DNA of 64,000 nt from Jatrophihabitans cynanchi (GCF_027247405.1 NZ_CP097463.1:1550001-1614000), one strand, 5' to 3'; positions 16,767 to 25,525 are shown, counted from the stretch's first letter. Translations and numbers: made by a program. The notes: generated by a model not told the origin, from the sequence alone.

Positions 16767-17684
16767 ATGGACGTGAGCTTCGCGCTGCCGACGTCCGGTG
16801 CGTGGGCGACGCCGGAGAACATCACCGAGATCGCGCGCACGGCGGACGAGCGCGGGTACCGGGGCGTGTGGACGTTCCAGCGGGTGCTGTATCCGGCCGA
16901 CTCGCAGCTGCCGGCCGTGTACCGCAGCGTCCTGGATCCGCTGATCGCACTCGGCTTCGCCGCGGCGGTGACGTCCCGCGTCCGGCTCGGCCTCGCTGTG
17001 GTGAACGGCCCGTTCTACGCGCCGGCGATCCTGGCCAAGCAACTTGCGGCGATCGACGTGCTGTCCGGCGGACGGCTCGACGCCGGCATCGGGCTGGGCT
17101 GGGCGGCAGAGGAGTACGCGGCCGCCGGCGTGCCCACCGAGCATCGCGGCCGCCGGTTCGACGAATGGCTCGACTGCCTCGATGCGCTGCTGACGCAGGA
17201 CCCGGTCGAGTTCGCCGGTGAGTTCTACACGGTGCCGCGCTCGTTCGTCGCGCCTGCTCCGGTGCAGCGGCCCCGGCCGCCGGTGCTGCTGGGTGGCACG
17301 GCACCGGCAGCGCTGCGCCGTGCGGGCACGCGCGGCGACGGGTGGATCAGCTTCAGCCGGGCGAGCGTCGAGGACGTGCGGTCCGGGGCCGGTGCCGTGC
17401 GCGACGCCGCGGAGCGCGCGGGCAGGTCTCGTGACGATGTGCGCTGCGTGGTGCGCGGGGTGGCGCGGGTGCGGGACGACGCGGTGCCCGACCCTGACCG
17501 GGCACCGCTGCACGGCACCGTGGCGCAGATCCGCGAAGGCTTGGCGCGCTATGCCGACTGCGGGGTCGACGAGGTGTTCCTCGACCCCAACTTCGACTCC
17601 GAGCAGGTCGGCAATCCGGCGGCGGACGCGGCCGCCGCCATGGCCAGAGCGCGTATGCTGCTGGACGCCTGCGCGCCGGGGTAG
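16767..17684 (+). CDS. LLM-class F420-dependent oxidoreductase
   Basis: 305 residues from the ATG. Luciferase-like monooxygenase TIM barrel: GYRGVWTFQRVLYP, AAVTSRVRLGLAVVN, PAILAKQLAAIDVLSGGRLDAGIGLGW, and PVLLGGTAPAALRRAGTRGDGW. These are the usual landmarks of the F420/FMN branch; in an organism with fbiAB the F420 cofactor is the likely hydride donor. Substrate unknown. It is 18 bp after the LysR gene and 53 bp before the VOC gene, so the three may be co-transcribed. Confidence 0.88.
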   Translation: MDVSFALPTSGAWATPENITEIARTADERGYRGVWTFQRVLYPADSQLPAVYRSVLDPLIALGFAAAVTSRVRLGLAVVNGPFYAPAILAKQLAAIDVLSGGRLDAGIGLGWAAEEYAAAGVPTEHRGRRFDEWLDCLDALLTQDPVEFAGEFYTVPRSFVAPAPVQRPRPPVLLGGTAPAALRRAGTRGDGWISFSRASVEDVRSGAGAVRDAAERAGRSRDDVRCVVRGVARVRDDAVPDPDRAPLHGTVAQIREGLARYADCGVDEVFLDPNFDSEQVGNPAADAAAAMARARMLLDACAPG

Positions 17685-17737
17685 TGCGACCGGCTTTCCA
17701 CTCCGGGACGTTTCGACGACGGGACGGGCGAGGTTCG

Positions 17738-18142
17738 ATGGCAACTGTCGGAGTGCGCTACATAGTCGACGATGTCGACGCCGCAATCGCCTTCTACTGC
17801 GGGCAACTCGGCTTCAGCGAGGTCATGCATCCGGCGCCGGCGTTCGCCATGCTCGAGCGCGGCGACCTGCGCCTGGTGCTGAGCGCACCTAGCGGCGGGC
17901 CGGGCGGCGGTCAGGCGATGCCGGACGGGACGCTGCCTTCGCCGGGCGGCTGGAACCGGATCCAGCTCGAGATGCCCGACCTGGATGCTGCGGTCGATGC
18001 GTTGCGCGCGGCCGGTGCGCGGTTCCGCAGCGAGCCGATCACCGGTGTCGGAGGCAAGCAGGTGATCGTCGAGGACCCGGCGGGCAACCCGATCGAGCTG
18101 TTCGAGCCCACCCGCGAGGAAGCCAGACTCGCCCGCGACTGA
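17738..18142 (+). CDS. VOC (glyoxalase/bleomycin-resistance) family protein
   Basis: 134 residues from an ATG with GGGCGAGG about 6 bp upstream. Two babbab modules: VRYIVDDVDAAIAFYCGQLGFSEV ... LVLSAPSG and WNRIQLEMPDLDAAVDALRAAG ... VIVEDPAGNPIELFEP, the classic VOC ending with a metal-binding Glu (IELFEP). Metal-dependent enzyme or binding protein with unknown substrate. An earlier ATG at 17684 overlaps the preceding stop and has no ribosome site. Confidence 0.88.
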   Translation: MATVGVRYIVDDVDAAIAFYCGQLGFSEVMHPAPAFAMLERGDLRLVLSAPSGGPGGGQAMPDGTLPSPGGWNRIQLEMPDLDAAVDALRAAGARFRSEPITGVGGKQVIVEDPAGNPIELFEPTREEARLARD

Positions 18143-18232
18143 CCACCGCGGCGACGCGAGCGCGGTCGTGCCAGTGCACAACCGGGCCGTGATGCGCGCG
18201 GCTGTGCGTGCTTCATGCGGCCCGGACTGCCT

Positions 18233-19396
18233 CTATTTCACCAATTGGCGCGCCATCACCATGCGGTTGATCTGGTTGGTGCCCTCGTAGATCTGGGTGA
18301 TCTTCGCGTCGCGCATCATCCGCTCCACCGGGAAGTCCTTGGTGAACCCGTAGCCGCCGAACAGTTGCACCGCATCGGTCGTGACCGACATCGCGGTGTC
18401 CGAGGCGAACACCTTCGCGGCCGCCGAGGTGAAGGTCAGGTTCGGCTCGTCGCGTTCGGCTCGCGCCGCCGCGGCGTAGACCAGATGCCGGGCCGCCTCG
18501 ATCCGCATCGCCATGTCGGCGACCATGAACTGGATGCCCTGGAAGTCGGCGATGCGCTTGCCGAACTGACGCCGCTCCTTGATGTACGCGACGGACGCGT
18601 CCAGCGCGCCCTGCGCGATGCCGAGCGCCTGCGCGCCGATCGCCAGCCGGGTGTGATCGAGCGTGCGCAGCGCGGTCTTGAATCCGGTGCCCGGTTCGCC
18701 GATGATCCGGTCGGCCGGGATGGTGCAGTTCTCGAAGTAGATCTCGCAGGTCGGGCTGCCCTTGATCCCGAGCTTGCGCTCCTTGGCGCCGACCGAGAAG
18801 CCCGGGTCGTCCTGATGCACGACGAACGCGGAGATGCCGTTGGCGCCATGCTGCGGATCGGTGACCGCCATGACGGTGTAGTGCGTGGAGACGCCCGCGT
18901 TGGTGATCCAGCACTTGGTGCCGTTGAGCACCCAGTGCTCGCCGTCCAACACGGCCCGGGTGCGCATCGCCGCGGCGTCCGAGCCGGCCTCGCGCTCGGA
19001 CAGCGCATAGCTGAACATCGCCTCGCCGGAGGCGAGCGGCGGCAGCACCTGCTTCTTCAGGTCCTCGGAGCCGGACAGGATGACCGGTTGGCTGCCCAGC
19101 TTGTTGACCGCCGGGATGAGCGAGGACGACGCGCACACCCGGGCGACCTCCTCGACGACGATGCAGCCACTGATCGCGTCGGCCCCCATGCCGCCGTACT
19201 CCTCGGGCACGTGAACGGCGTGGAAGCCCGAGCGCACCAGCGCGTCCCGCACGTCGTACGGGAACTCGGCCGTCTCGTCGATCTCGGCCGCGCGCGGTGC
19301 GATCTTGTCCTCGGCGAGTGCGCGAACGGCTGCGCGCAGCATCCGTTGCTCGTCGCTCAGCCGGTAGGAGTCGAAGTCAGGATTACCGATGCCCAT
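18233..19396 (-). CDS. Acyl-CoA dehydrogenase
   Basis: 387 residues from the ATG at 19396; the reading frame continues upstream through another gene but the family start (MGIGNPDFDSYRLSDEQRMLR) fixes this codon. Complete ACAD fold: N-terminal helical domain with FHAVHVPEEYGGMGA, FAD-binding YALSEREAGSDAAAMRTRA and WITNAG, C-terminal GIAQGALDASVAYIKERRQFGK, and the catalytic-base region QIYEGTNQINRMVMARQL (Glu of YEGT). It oxidises a CoA thioester with FAD. In gene order and length it corresponds to mycobacterial FadE25, near purE/purK. The chain-length preference cannot be read. Confidence 0.94.
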   Translation of the reverse strand: MGIGNPDFDSYRLSDEQRMLRAAVRALAEDKIAPRAAEIDETAEFPYDVRDALVRSGFHAVHVPEEYGGMGADAISGCIVVEEVARVCASSSLIPAVNKLGSQPVILSGSEDLKKQVLPPLASGEAMFSYALSEREAGSDAAAMRTRAVLDGEHWVLNGTKCWITNAGVSTHYTVMAVTDPQHGANGISAFVVHQDDPGFSVGAKERKLGIKGSPTCEIYFENCTIPADRIIGEPGTGFKTALRTLDHTRLAIGAQALGIAQGALDASVAYIKERRQFGKRIADFQGIQFMVADMAMRIEAARHLVYAAAARAERDEPNLTFTSAAAKVFASDTAMSVTTDAVQLFGGYGFTKDFPVERMMRDAKITQIYEGTNQINRMVMARQLVK

Positions 19397-20451
19397 GGGT
19401 AAATAGTAGGACGACCAAGTATCTGGACGGCAGTCGCGGTCAGCTGGATACTCGCGTCGGCAGCGCGGACGTCCGGACGGTCCAGCGACGTTCGGGGCGA
19501 CCAACGCCCAGGCCGCGCGTGAAGGCGTCCCGCAACCTGTCCGGTGACCGGCGCGAAGGAGGCCAGGTCGTCCGATCCCCAGCGCACCACGATCAGCCGT
19601 CCCCGCTCCAACTGCTCCTGCCGCCGCTTCTCGTCCCGAATCCGCTCCCAGCCGGCCTTGTACTTCTCCCAGCCGTCGGCCTCGCCGATCACGCCGAACT
19701 CGTCCCAGTAGAAGTCGACTCGCCCGGCGAAGCGGCCGTCGACGAAGATGTCCGGCTGCAGATCCGGCGGCGGCAGGCCCGCGTCGGCGATGGCCAGCCG
19801 CGATCGCGACTCGAGCGCCGACTCGGCACGACCGTCGGCGAGCGCTGCCGCAGCGCGTGCACGCTCGACCCCGGCTCGACCCGCGGCTGCGCGCACCGCC
19901 AGCTTCAACTCCCGCGCGGTCAACAGGCCACGCTGCAGCGCGCCATCGGCGGTCACGACGCCGGCAACCACGCCGCGTTCGCGGGCGATGTCGACCACGG
20001 TCCGCGCCGGCATCGTGAGCCGAAGGCCCCGCAGTCTGCCCGGATCGCCGGCGTCGAGCCGGGTCCGGTGCAGATGCACGCCCCGGACCGCACCACTGTG
20101 TGACGGGAGCACCGTCAGGCACGGCACCTCCGGCACCTCGAGTACCGGCAGGTCCATCAGCACCGCCGCCGCACAGTGGCTGGCCAGGCTGCGCGGCCGG
20201 CCGAGCAGCGCTGCTGCAGCGGCACGGGCATGTCGGTCCCGCTCGTCCAGCCAGCTGAACCCGGTCGGCTCGGCCGGACGCGCCAGCACGCCGGGGCGCA
20301 GCACGACCAGGTCGCCGCAGCTCACCGCGTGGCGCATCGCCGAACGCGTCCACCCGGCCGCGCGGGCCTGCGCGACGGTGAACACGGCACGCTGGCCGGC
20401 CGCGACGTCGGGTACCGGGCGCACCAGGCGAGCCTGCCGCAGCGGCCGCAC
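19357..20451 (-). CDS. AbiEi-antitoxin-like HTH protein with endonuclease-like C-terminus
   Basis: About 364 residues from a GTG at 20451 with GGACGGGG upstream (a GTG at 20424 is also possible). The N-terminal part (QRAVFTVAQARAAGWTRSAMRHAVSCGDLVVLRPGVL) looks like the winged-helix of AbiEi-type antitoxins. Later come HLHRTRLD, LTMPARTVVDIAR, and a C-terminal PD-(D/E)XK-like core: SALESRSRLAIADAGLPPPDLQP, GRVDFYWDEFGVIGEADG and RLIVVRWGSDDL. This two-part protein is common in actinobacteria as an orphan. No AbiEii toxin is adjacent, so it need not be a toxin-antitoxin component. Its 3' end overlaps the acyl-CoA dehydrogenase start by 40 bp. Confidence 0.75.
   Translation of the reverse strand: MRPLRQARLVRPVPDVAAGQRAVFTVAQARAAGWTRSAMRHAVSCGDLVVLRPGVLARPAEPTGFSWLDERDRHARAAAAALLGRPRSLASHCAAAVLMDLPVLEVPEVPCLTVLPSHSGAVRGVHLHRTRLDAGDPGRLRGLRLTMPARTVVDIARERGVVAGVVTADGALQRGLLTARELKLAVRAAAGRAGVERARAAAALADGRAESALESRSRLAIADAGLPPPDLQPDIFVDGRFAGRVDFYWDEFGVIGEADGWEKYKAGWERIRDEKRRQEQLERGRLIVVRWGSDDLASFAPVTGQVAGRLHARPGRWSPRTSLDRPDVRAADASIQLTATAVQILGRPTIYPWASVILTSTPTG
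19403..19408 (-). promoter_or_regulatory. -10-like TACTAT before the acyl-CoA dehydrogenase
   Basis: On the minus strand TACTAT is followed by TTACCC and the ATG, the six-base leaderless spacing. Confidence 0.5.
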
Positions 20452-20503
20452 ACGCGCGCCCCGTCCGACGCCGCTGTGGATAACCCGCGCGCCGGGCGTG
20501 GCC

Positions 20504-20570
20504 GGCGCCGTTGCCCTTCTCGTGGTCGCTGCGAAGATCAACTAGCGACCACCAGGAGGGCAACGGCGCG
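20504..20570. repeat. Long imperfect inverted repeat (two 27-nt arms, 13-nt loop)
   Basis: Arms 20504-20530 and 20544-20570 are complementary at 24 of 27 positions and could form a very stable hairpin. There is no T-tract after it on either strand, and it lies in the divergent region between the AbiEi-like gene and glyA, so a simple terminator role is not obvious. Confidence 0.7.
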
Positions 20571-20603
20571 GGAATGGCACCGGCGGACCCAGCGCCCGGG
20601 CAC

Positions 20604-20609
20604 TATGCT
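20604..20609 (+). promoter_or_regulatory. -10-like TATGCT of the glyA transcript
   Basis: TATGCT ends seven bases before the first base of the ZTP riboswitch P1 stem, which places the transcription start at the beginning of the aptamer. Confidence 0.55.
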
Positions 20610-20616
20610 GGCTGAC

Positions 20617-20690
20617 GAGCTGTGACTGGCGCTTCGTAAGGTGGGCAGACCACCGGGGAGCAGCTCCGCACCGCCGCCGCGCGCCTGGGC
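20617..20690 (+). ncRNA. ZTP (pfl) riboswitch upstream of glyA
   Basis: The conserved pfl RNA features are present in order: P1 arm GAGCTG (20617-20622) pairing with CAGCTC (20661-20666), the junction GTGACTGGCG, the hairpin GGTGGGCAGACCACC, the conserved CCGGGGAGC, a variable linker, and the 3' subdomain CCGCGCGCCTGGGC ending at 20690. This matches the class that binds ZTP/ZMP, an alarmone of 10-formyl-tetrahydrofolate shortage, and switches on one-carbon genes such as glyA. The aptamer ends about 13 bp before the GAGGAGGA ribosome site of glyA, so translational control is likely. Confidence 0.93.
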
Positions 20691-20718
20691 TTCCCATTCG
20701 ACGAGGAGGAGCCGCGCC

Positions 20719-22188
20719 GTGTCCGAGAACGCGAACAGCAACGTCCTGCCCTTCGACGCCTCGACCGCGTCGTCCGCCTACCGAGCCGCGCTGGACCTGA
20801 TCGCCGCGGTCGAACCCGACGTCGCGGGCGCGATCCGGGCCGAACTGGCCGACCAGCGCAGCTCGCTCAAGCTGATCGCCAGCGAGAACTATGCCTCCCC
20901 CGCGGTGCTGCTCACGATGGGCAACTGGCTCTCGGACAAGTACGCCGAGGGCACCATCGGGCACCGCTTCTACGCCGGCTGCCAGAACATCGACACTGTC
21001 GAGCAACTCGCCGCCGACCACGCGAAGGCGCTGTTCGGTGCACCGCACGCGTACGTCCAGCCGCACAGCGGCATCGACGCGAACCTCGTCGCGTTCTGGG
21101 CGATCCTCGCGCAGCGCGTCGAGTCGCCCGCGCTGGCACAGGCGGGCGCCAAGCACGTCAACGACCTGTCCGACGACGACTGGCAGAGCCTGCGCAAGGC
21201 GCTCGGCGACCAGCGCGCCCTCGGCATGTCGCTGGACGCCGGTGGCCACCTGACGCACGGGTTCCGGCCGAACATCAGCGGCAAGATGTTCCACCAGTCC
21301 AGCTACGGCACCGACCCGGAGACCGGGTTGCTGGACTACGACGACGTGGCCGCCAAGGCCCGGGAGTTCAAGCCGCTGGTGCTGATCGCCGGCTACTCGG
21401 CCTACCCGCGGCGGATCAACTTCGCGCGGATGCGCGAGATCGCCGACGAGGTCGGCGCGACGCTGATGGTCGACATGGCGCACTTCGCGGGCCTGGTCGC
21501 CGGCAAGGTGTTCGCCGGCGACTTCGACCCGGTGCCGCACGCGCACGTCACGACCACGACCACGCACAAGTCGCTTCGCGGCCCGCGCGGCGGCCTGGTG
21601 CTGTGCCAGCCCGAGTACGCCGACTCGGTCGACCGGGGTTGCCCGATGGTGCTCGGCGGCCCGCTCGGCAACGTCATGGCCGCGAAGGCGGTGGCGCTGG
21701 CCGAGGCACGCCAGCCGATGTTCCAGCAGTACGCGCAGAACGTGGCGTCCAACGCGGTCGCGCTCGCCGACGGGTTGATGCGGCGCGGCGCACGCCTGGT
21801 CACCGGCGGCACCGACAACCACCTCGCCCTGATCGACGTCTCGACGTTCGGGCTCACCGGCCGCCAGGCGGAGTCGGCGCTGCTCGACAGCGGCATCGTC
21901 ACGAACCGCAACGCGATCCCCCGCGACCCGAACGGGGCCTGGTACACCTCGGGCGTGCGCATCGGCACCCCGGCGCTCACCAGCCGGGGGTTCGGGCCCA
22001 CGGAGTTCGACCGCGTCGCCGAGCTGATCGTCGACGTGCTCTCGGCGACCACGCCCACCGCGGCGGCCAGCGGTGGCGCGTCCAAGGCGAAGTACACGAT
22101 CGGCGACGGCGTGGCCGACAAGACCCATGCTGCGGCGGCCGAACTGCTCGACGCCAACCCGCTCTACCCGGGCATCGACCTGGGCTGA
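20719..22188 (+). CDS. glyA: Serine hydroxymethyltransferase
   Basis: 489 residues from a GTG with GAGGAGGA 8 bp upstream; the frame is open upstream but that part is the riboswitch. PLP-dependent interconversion of serine + THF and glycine + 5,10-methylene-THF. Landmarks: [16 protein letters not shown] near residue 50, [27 protein letters not shown], and the PLP-lysine segment [16 protein letters not shown] near residue 300. Longer than the usual ~420-residue enzyme: an N-terminal extension and an insert between residues ~150 and 190 ([13 protein letters not shown] region), as in some actinobacterial long forms. Control by the ZTP riboswitch fits its one-carbon role. Confidence 0.97.
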   Translation: MSENANSNVLPFDASTASSAYRAALDLIAAVEPDVAGAIRAELADQRSSLKLIASENYASPAVLLTMGNWLSDKYAEGTIGHRFYAGCQNIDTVEQLAADHAKALFGAPHAYVQPHSGIDANLVAFWAILAQRVESPALAQAGAKHVNDLSDDDWQSLRKALGDQRALGMSLDAGGHLTHGFRPNISGKMFHQSSYGTDPETGLLDYDDVAAKAREFKPLVLIAGYSAYPRRINFARMREIADEVGATLMVDMAHFAGLVAGKVFAGDFDPVPHAHVTTTTTHKSLRGPRGGLVLCQPEYADSVDRGCPMVLGGPLGNVMAAKAVALAEARQPMFQQYAQNVASNAVALADGLMRRGARLVTGGTDNHLALIDVSTFGLTGRQAESALLDSGIVTNRNAIPRDPNGAWYTSGVRIGTPALTSRGFGPTEFDRVAELIVDVLSATTPTAAASGGASKAKYTIGDGVADKTHAAAAELLDANPLYPGIDLG

Positions 22189-22198
22189 GCCGACAGCG

Positions 22199-22910
22199 TC
22201 AGCTGCGTGCCACCCCGAGCGCGCGCACGCGGTGGCCGGGGAACACGTGGGACAGGCCGCCGGCGCGCAGCCGCGTGGCGGCCAGCTCGCCGAGGATGTC
22301 GAACGGGTTGTTCCAGCCGGGCACGTCCCCGTCCGGCAAGGTGGCGGTGGACAGCTTGGCCCACCGGCCGTGGACGCCGCCGACGATCCCGCCGCCGAGC
22401 AGCCAGGTGACGCCGCCGTGCCCGTGGTCGGTGCCGCCGCTGGCGTTCATCGCAACGCGCCGGCCGAACTCGGTCATGACCACGACGCTCACCCGCTTGC
22501 GCCGTGCCGCGCCGAGATCGGTCATGAACGCGGCCAGCGACTTGGCCGTCTCGCCCAGTTGCCGGTCGAAGTCCACGCCTCGTCGGTGTGCGTGTCCCAG
22601 CCGCCGACGTCGACGGTCGCCACCTGTAACTCGGCGCGCAGGATCGCGGCCAGGTCCTTCAGCGCGGTGGCGAAGCCGTGCTTCGGGTAGGCCGCACCGT
22701 TGCGCACCCCGGAACCGGTGCGGGCGCGCTTCGCGGTGGCCAGCGCGGCCATCGTCGCCGGGACGTCGGGCCGAAGCTGAACCGCGACAGCACCAGATTG
22801 GTGGGGTCCCAGGCGAGTGGCGCCACGCTCGTGCGGTGGGCGTGCGCGGCGGCCTGGCGCAGGGTCGGCCAGACGCGGTTGCTCATCAGCAGTTCCGCGA
22901 CGTTCGAACT
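22199..22910 (-). pseudogene. Remnant of a DUF1501 family protein (5'-truncated, two frameshifts)
   Basis: Three fragments in three minus-strand frames read as one DUF1501 C-terminal half: SNVAELLMSNRVWPTLRQ...LAWDPTNLVLSRFSFGP (about 22905-22760), then PATMAALATAKRART...VATVDVGGWDTHTDEA (about 22760-22580), then DFDRQLGETAKSLAAFMTDLG...VVVMTEFGRR...NASGGTDHGHGG to the stop at 22199. DUF1501 proteins are secreted, sulfatase-like and usually ~400 residues; here the N-terminal half and twin-arginine signal are missing. The conserved GGWDTH and TDHGHGG blocks survive, so decay is recent, or the breaks are sequence errors. No partner DUF1800 gene is seen nearby. Confidence 0.75.
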
Positions 22911-22989
22911 GCACCGTCACCCCGCGTCGGTGCGGCAGCTCCGTTCCCGCCGCGTAAGGCTAGCGTAAGAATCTGCGCGCAGTCGTCGG

Positions 22990-23829
22990 TCAGCGCAGCC
23001 GGTGCCCGTCGGCGACGATCACGGCCAGCTCCAGCGCGACGACGACGAAGATCGCGTAGAAGGCCAGCTTGCCGGCCGGCCGCCGCCACAGCACCGCCGG
23101 GCCCAGCACGGCGACCACGACGCTGACCGCGAACGCGAGCCAGCCGAGCAGAAAGGGGACGCCCGGCGGCCCGAACGCTGCGCAGCCGGTGGCCGCGACC
23201 AGCAGCGGGCCGGTCAGGGCGAGCGACGCTCGGGCGCCGATCCGGTGGGGCAGGCCGCGGATCCCGGTCGCCCGGTCGCCCGCGAGGTCCGGCAGCACGT
23301 TGGTCAGGTGCGCGGCGACGCCCAGGCAGGCTCCGGCCGCGATCGGCCAGGCAGCGGGCGCCGGATGGCCGGGGACGGCGAGGACCGCGATCGCGGGCAG
23401 CGCGCCGAACGCGGCCGCGTACGGCAACCACGAGAACCAGGTCGCCTTCAGCCACAGGTTGTACAGCCAGCCGCCCGAGACCGCGGCCAGGTGCAGCAGG
23501 CCGGCCCGCCAGCCCAGGGCGAGCGAGCACGCCACGCACGCCGCCAGCGCGACGGCGATCGCCACCTCGACGGTGCGGTGCGCCAGCTCGCCGGTGGCGA
23601 TCGGCTTGTCGGTGCGGGCGACGGCCCGGTCGCGCGCCGCGTCGAGGCGGTCGTTCGACCAGCCGATCGAGAGCTGCCCGGCCAGCACGGCGAGCGCGAG
23701 CAGCGCGCAGGTTCCGGCGCCGTTCCCGGCGGTGACGGCGAGGACGGTGGCGAACGCGGTGACCCCGGCGCTGGGTGCCGGGTGACACGAGCGGGCCAGC
23801 GCCGAGGCGCTGCGCAGCACGCCGCTCAC
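22990..23829 (-). CDS. UbiA-family prenyltransferase
   Basis: 279 residues from a GTG at 23829 (GTG at 23871, 9 bp after the amidohydrolase stop, is an alternative). Multi-pass membrane protein of about eight helices with both Asp-rich motifs of UbiA enzymes: NDRLDAARDRAVARTDKP (about residues 54-71) and NVLPDLAGDRATGIRGLP (about 165-182). These bind the Mg-diphosphate of the prenyl donor. UbiA enzymes attach prenyl chains to quinone rings, sugars or haem precursors; acceptor unknown. The small size and lack of a menaquinone neighbour leave it unassigned. Confidence 0.85.
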   Translation of the reverse strand: MSGVLRSASALARSCHPAPSAGVTAFATVLAVTAGNGAGTCALLALAVLAGQLSIGWSNDRLDAARDRAVARTDKPIATGELAHRTVEVAIAVALAACVACSLALGWRAGLLHLAAVSGGWLYNLWLKATWFSWLPYAAAFGALPAIAVLAVPGHPAPAAWPIAAGACLGVAAHLTNVLPDLAGDRATGIRGLPHRIGARASLALTGPLLVAATGCAAFGPPGVPFLLGWLAFAVSVVVAVLGPAVLWRRPAGKLAFYAIFVVVALELAVIVADGHRLR

Positions 23830-23879
23830 CCGCCGCCCTGATCGCTCGGCTGACGGCTCCCCGGCGGTCACCGTCGCCG

Positions 23880-25094
23880 CTAGACCCGGTACGGCGAGCT
23901 GACCACGCCGGCGCCGTCCCGCCACTCGTAGACGGACACGCCGTTGACGAACACCCGCCGCGCGCGGCTCATCACGTCCAGCGGGTCACCGTCCCAGATC
24001 ACCACGTCACCGTCGCGGCCCACTTCGAGCGCGCCGACCCGATCGGCCAGGCCCATCATCTGCGCCGGGTTGACGGTGAGCGAGCGCAGCGCATCGTCGC
24101 GGCTCATCCCCTCCTTCACGGCCAGCGTCGCCTGGTGCACCAGGAAGTTGATCGGAACCACCGGATGGTCGGTGGTGAGCGCCACCAGCACGCCGGCGTT
24201 CGCGAGCCGGCCCGGGTTGGCCAGCGTCCGCTCGCGCAGTTCCACCTTCGAGCGGGTCGTGAACAGCGGGCCGACGATGCACGGGATCTGCCGCTCGGCC
24301 AGCACGTCGGCGAGCAGGAAACCCTCGGTGGCGTGGTTGACGATGAGCCGGTAGCCGAACTCGTCGGCCAGCCGGATCGCCGTCGCGATGTCATCGGCCC
24401 GGTGCGTGTGCTGGCACCACGGCAGCTCGCCGTCGAGCACGCGGACCAGCACCTCGCACGTCGGGTCGCGGTCGAACGGATCGCCCTTGCTCGCGGCGGC
24501 GTCCCGCTTGGCGCGGTAGTCCTGTGCCTTGCCGAACGCGTCGCGGATGACGGCGGCCACGCCCTGGCGGGTCGAGGGCAACTCCTTCTTCTCGCCGTAC
24601 ACCCGCTTGGGGTTCTCGCCGAGCGCGCTCTTCACGCTGGTCGGGGACTTGACGATCATCTCGTCGACGATGCGGCCCCAGGTCTTGATCGCCACCGTCT
24701 GGCCGCCGATCGGGTTGCCGCTGCCCGGCTTGACCACGACGGTCGTCACGCCCCCGGCCAGCGCATCGGCGAAGCCACGTTCGGCGGGGTTGATCGCGTC
24801 GAGCGCGCGCAGCCGGGCGCCGTTCGGGTCGGTCATCTCGTTGGTGTCCTGGCCGGCCGGACCCTCGCCCTCCTCGTGCACGCCGACGTGCGCGTGCGCC
24901 TCGACGAAGCCGGGCAACACCCAGTGCCCGCTCGCGTCGATCGTGCGGACGCCGTAGGGTACCGCGACGTTCGCGCCGACCGCCTCGATCACGCCGTCGG
25001 TGATGAGCACGGTCGCGTTCTCGATCGGGTCGGCGGCGCCGGGGACGACCCGTCCGCCGACAATGGCCACGCTGCCGCCGTGAGGATTCATCAT
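23880..25094 (-). CDS. Amidohydrolase family protein (imidazolonepropionase/dihydroorotase-like)
   Basis: 404 residues starting at tandem ATG codons. Metal-dependent hydrolase TIM barrel: HWVLPGFVEAHAHVG (metal ligands His-x-His at about residue 62), then VTTVVVKPGSGNPIGG, HTHRADDIATAIRLADEFG (HxH near 215), LIVNHATEGF and LTTDHPVVPINF (Asp region), ending with the composite beta sandwich DGDVVIWDGDPLDVMSRARRVFVNG. Such proteins hydrolyse cyclic amides or similar; the substrate is not evident. No signal peptide. It lies upstream of the UbiA gene in the same direction with a 50-bp gap. Confidence 0.88.
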   Translation of the reverse strand: MMNPHGGSVAIVGGRVVPGAADPIENATVLITDGVIEAVGANVAVPYGVRTIDASGHWVLPGFVEAHAHVGVHEEGEGPAGQDTNEMTDPNGARLRALDAINPAERGFADALAGGVTTVVVKPGSGNPIGGQTVAIKTWGRIVDEMIVKSPTSVKSALGENPKRVYGEKKELPSTRQGVAAVIRDAFGKAQDYRAKRDAAASKGDPFDRDPTCEVLVRVLDGELPWCQHTHRADDIATAIRLADEFGYRLIVNHATEGFLLADVLAERQIPCIVGPLFTTRSKVELRERTLANPGRLANAGVLVALTTDHPVVPINFLVHQATLAVKEGMSRDDALRSLTVNPAQMMGLADRVGALEVGRDGDVVIWDGDPLDVMSRARRVFVNGVSVYEWRDGAGVVSSPYRV

Positions 25095-25122
25095 TCGAAC
25101 GTAGCCAGGACCGCTACCGGCG

Positions 25123-25485
25123 TCATACCTCGGCGATCATCGCGCGCACCGTCGTGTCCGAGCGGGCCACCGCTGCCGCGCCCGAGTCGGCCGTGATGAT
25201 CGGGCGCTGGATCAGGATCGGGTGCGCCGCCAGCGTCTCGATCCAGCGGGTGCGCGCGGCCGGCTCCTTCGGCCAGGACGCCAGCTTCAGCTCCTTCGCC
25301 TCGGCCTCGCCCATCCGGGTGATGTCCCACGGCTCGAGGCCGAGCCGGGCGAGCAGCGAACCGAGCTCGACCGCGGTCGGCGGGTCGTCCAGGTACCGGC
25401 GCGTGGTGTAGGTGGCGCCGGCCTCGTCCAGGATCGACAGCGCGGTCCGGCACTTCGAGCACGCCGGGTTGATCCAGATCTCCAT
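25123..25485 (-). CDS. ArsC/Spx-like thioredoxin-fold protein (glutaredoxin-dependent arsenate reductase family)
   Basis: 120 residues from an ATG at 25485, the only start giving the family N-terminus MEIWINPACSKCRTALSILDEAG. The CxxC (Cys9-x2-Cys12) sits at the catalytic-cysteine position, and RYLDDPPTAVELGSLLARLGLEP with a later ILIQRPIITADSGAAAVARS give the Arg residues that would bind oxyanion. The reductase role in arsenate detoxification is inferred from the family; no ars operon genes are near, so a general thiol role is possible. Confidence 0.85.
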   Translation of the reverse strand: MEIWINPACSKCRTALSILDEAGATYTTRRYLDDPPTAVELGSLLARLGLEPWDITRMGEAEAKELKLASWPKEPAARTRWIETLAAHPILIQRPIITADSGAAAVARSDTTVRAMIAEV

Positions 25486-25525
25486 GCCCTCAGCCTGCCA
25501 GGAAATCGGCGCAATCGCGGGACCG

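Noticed and set aside
20474-20482. TGTGGATAA, an exact DnaA-box 9-mer
   Set aside because: Only one copy and no AT-rich region, dnaA or dnaN nearby; a replication origin is not supported.
22910-22919. GTTCGAAC palindrome by the DUF1501 remnant
   Set aside because: No four-base spacer, and it lies within the decayed gene; not a LexA box.
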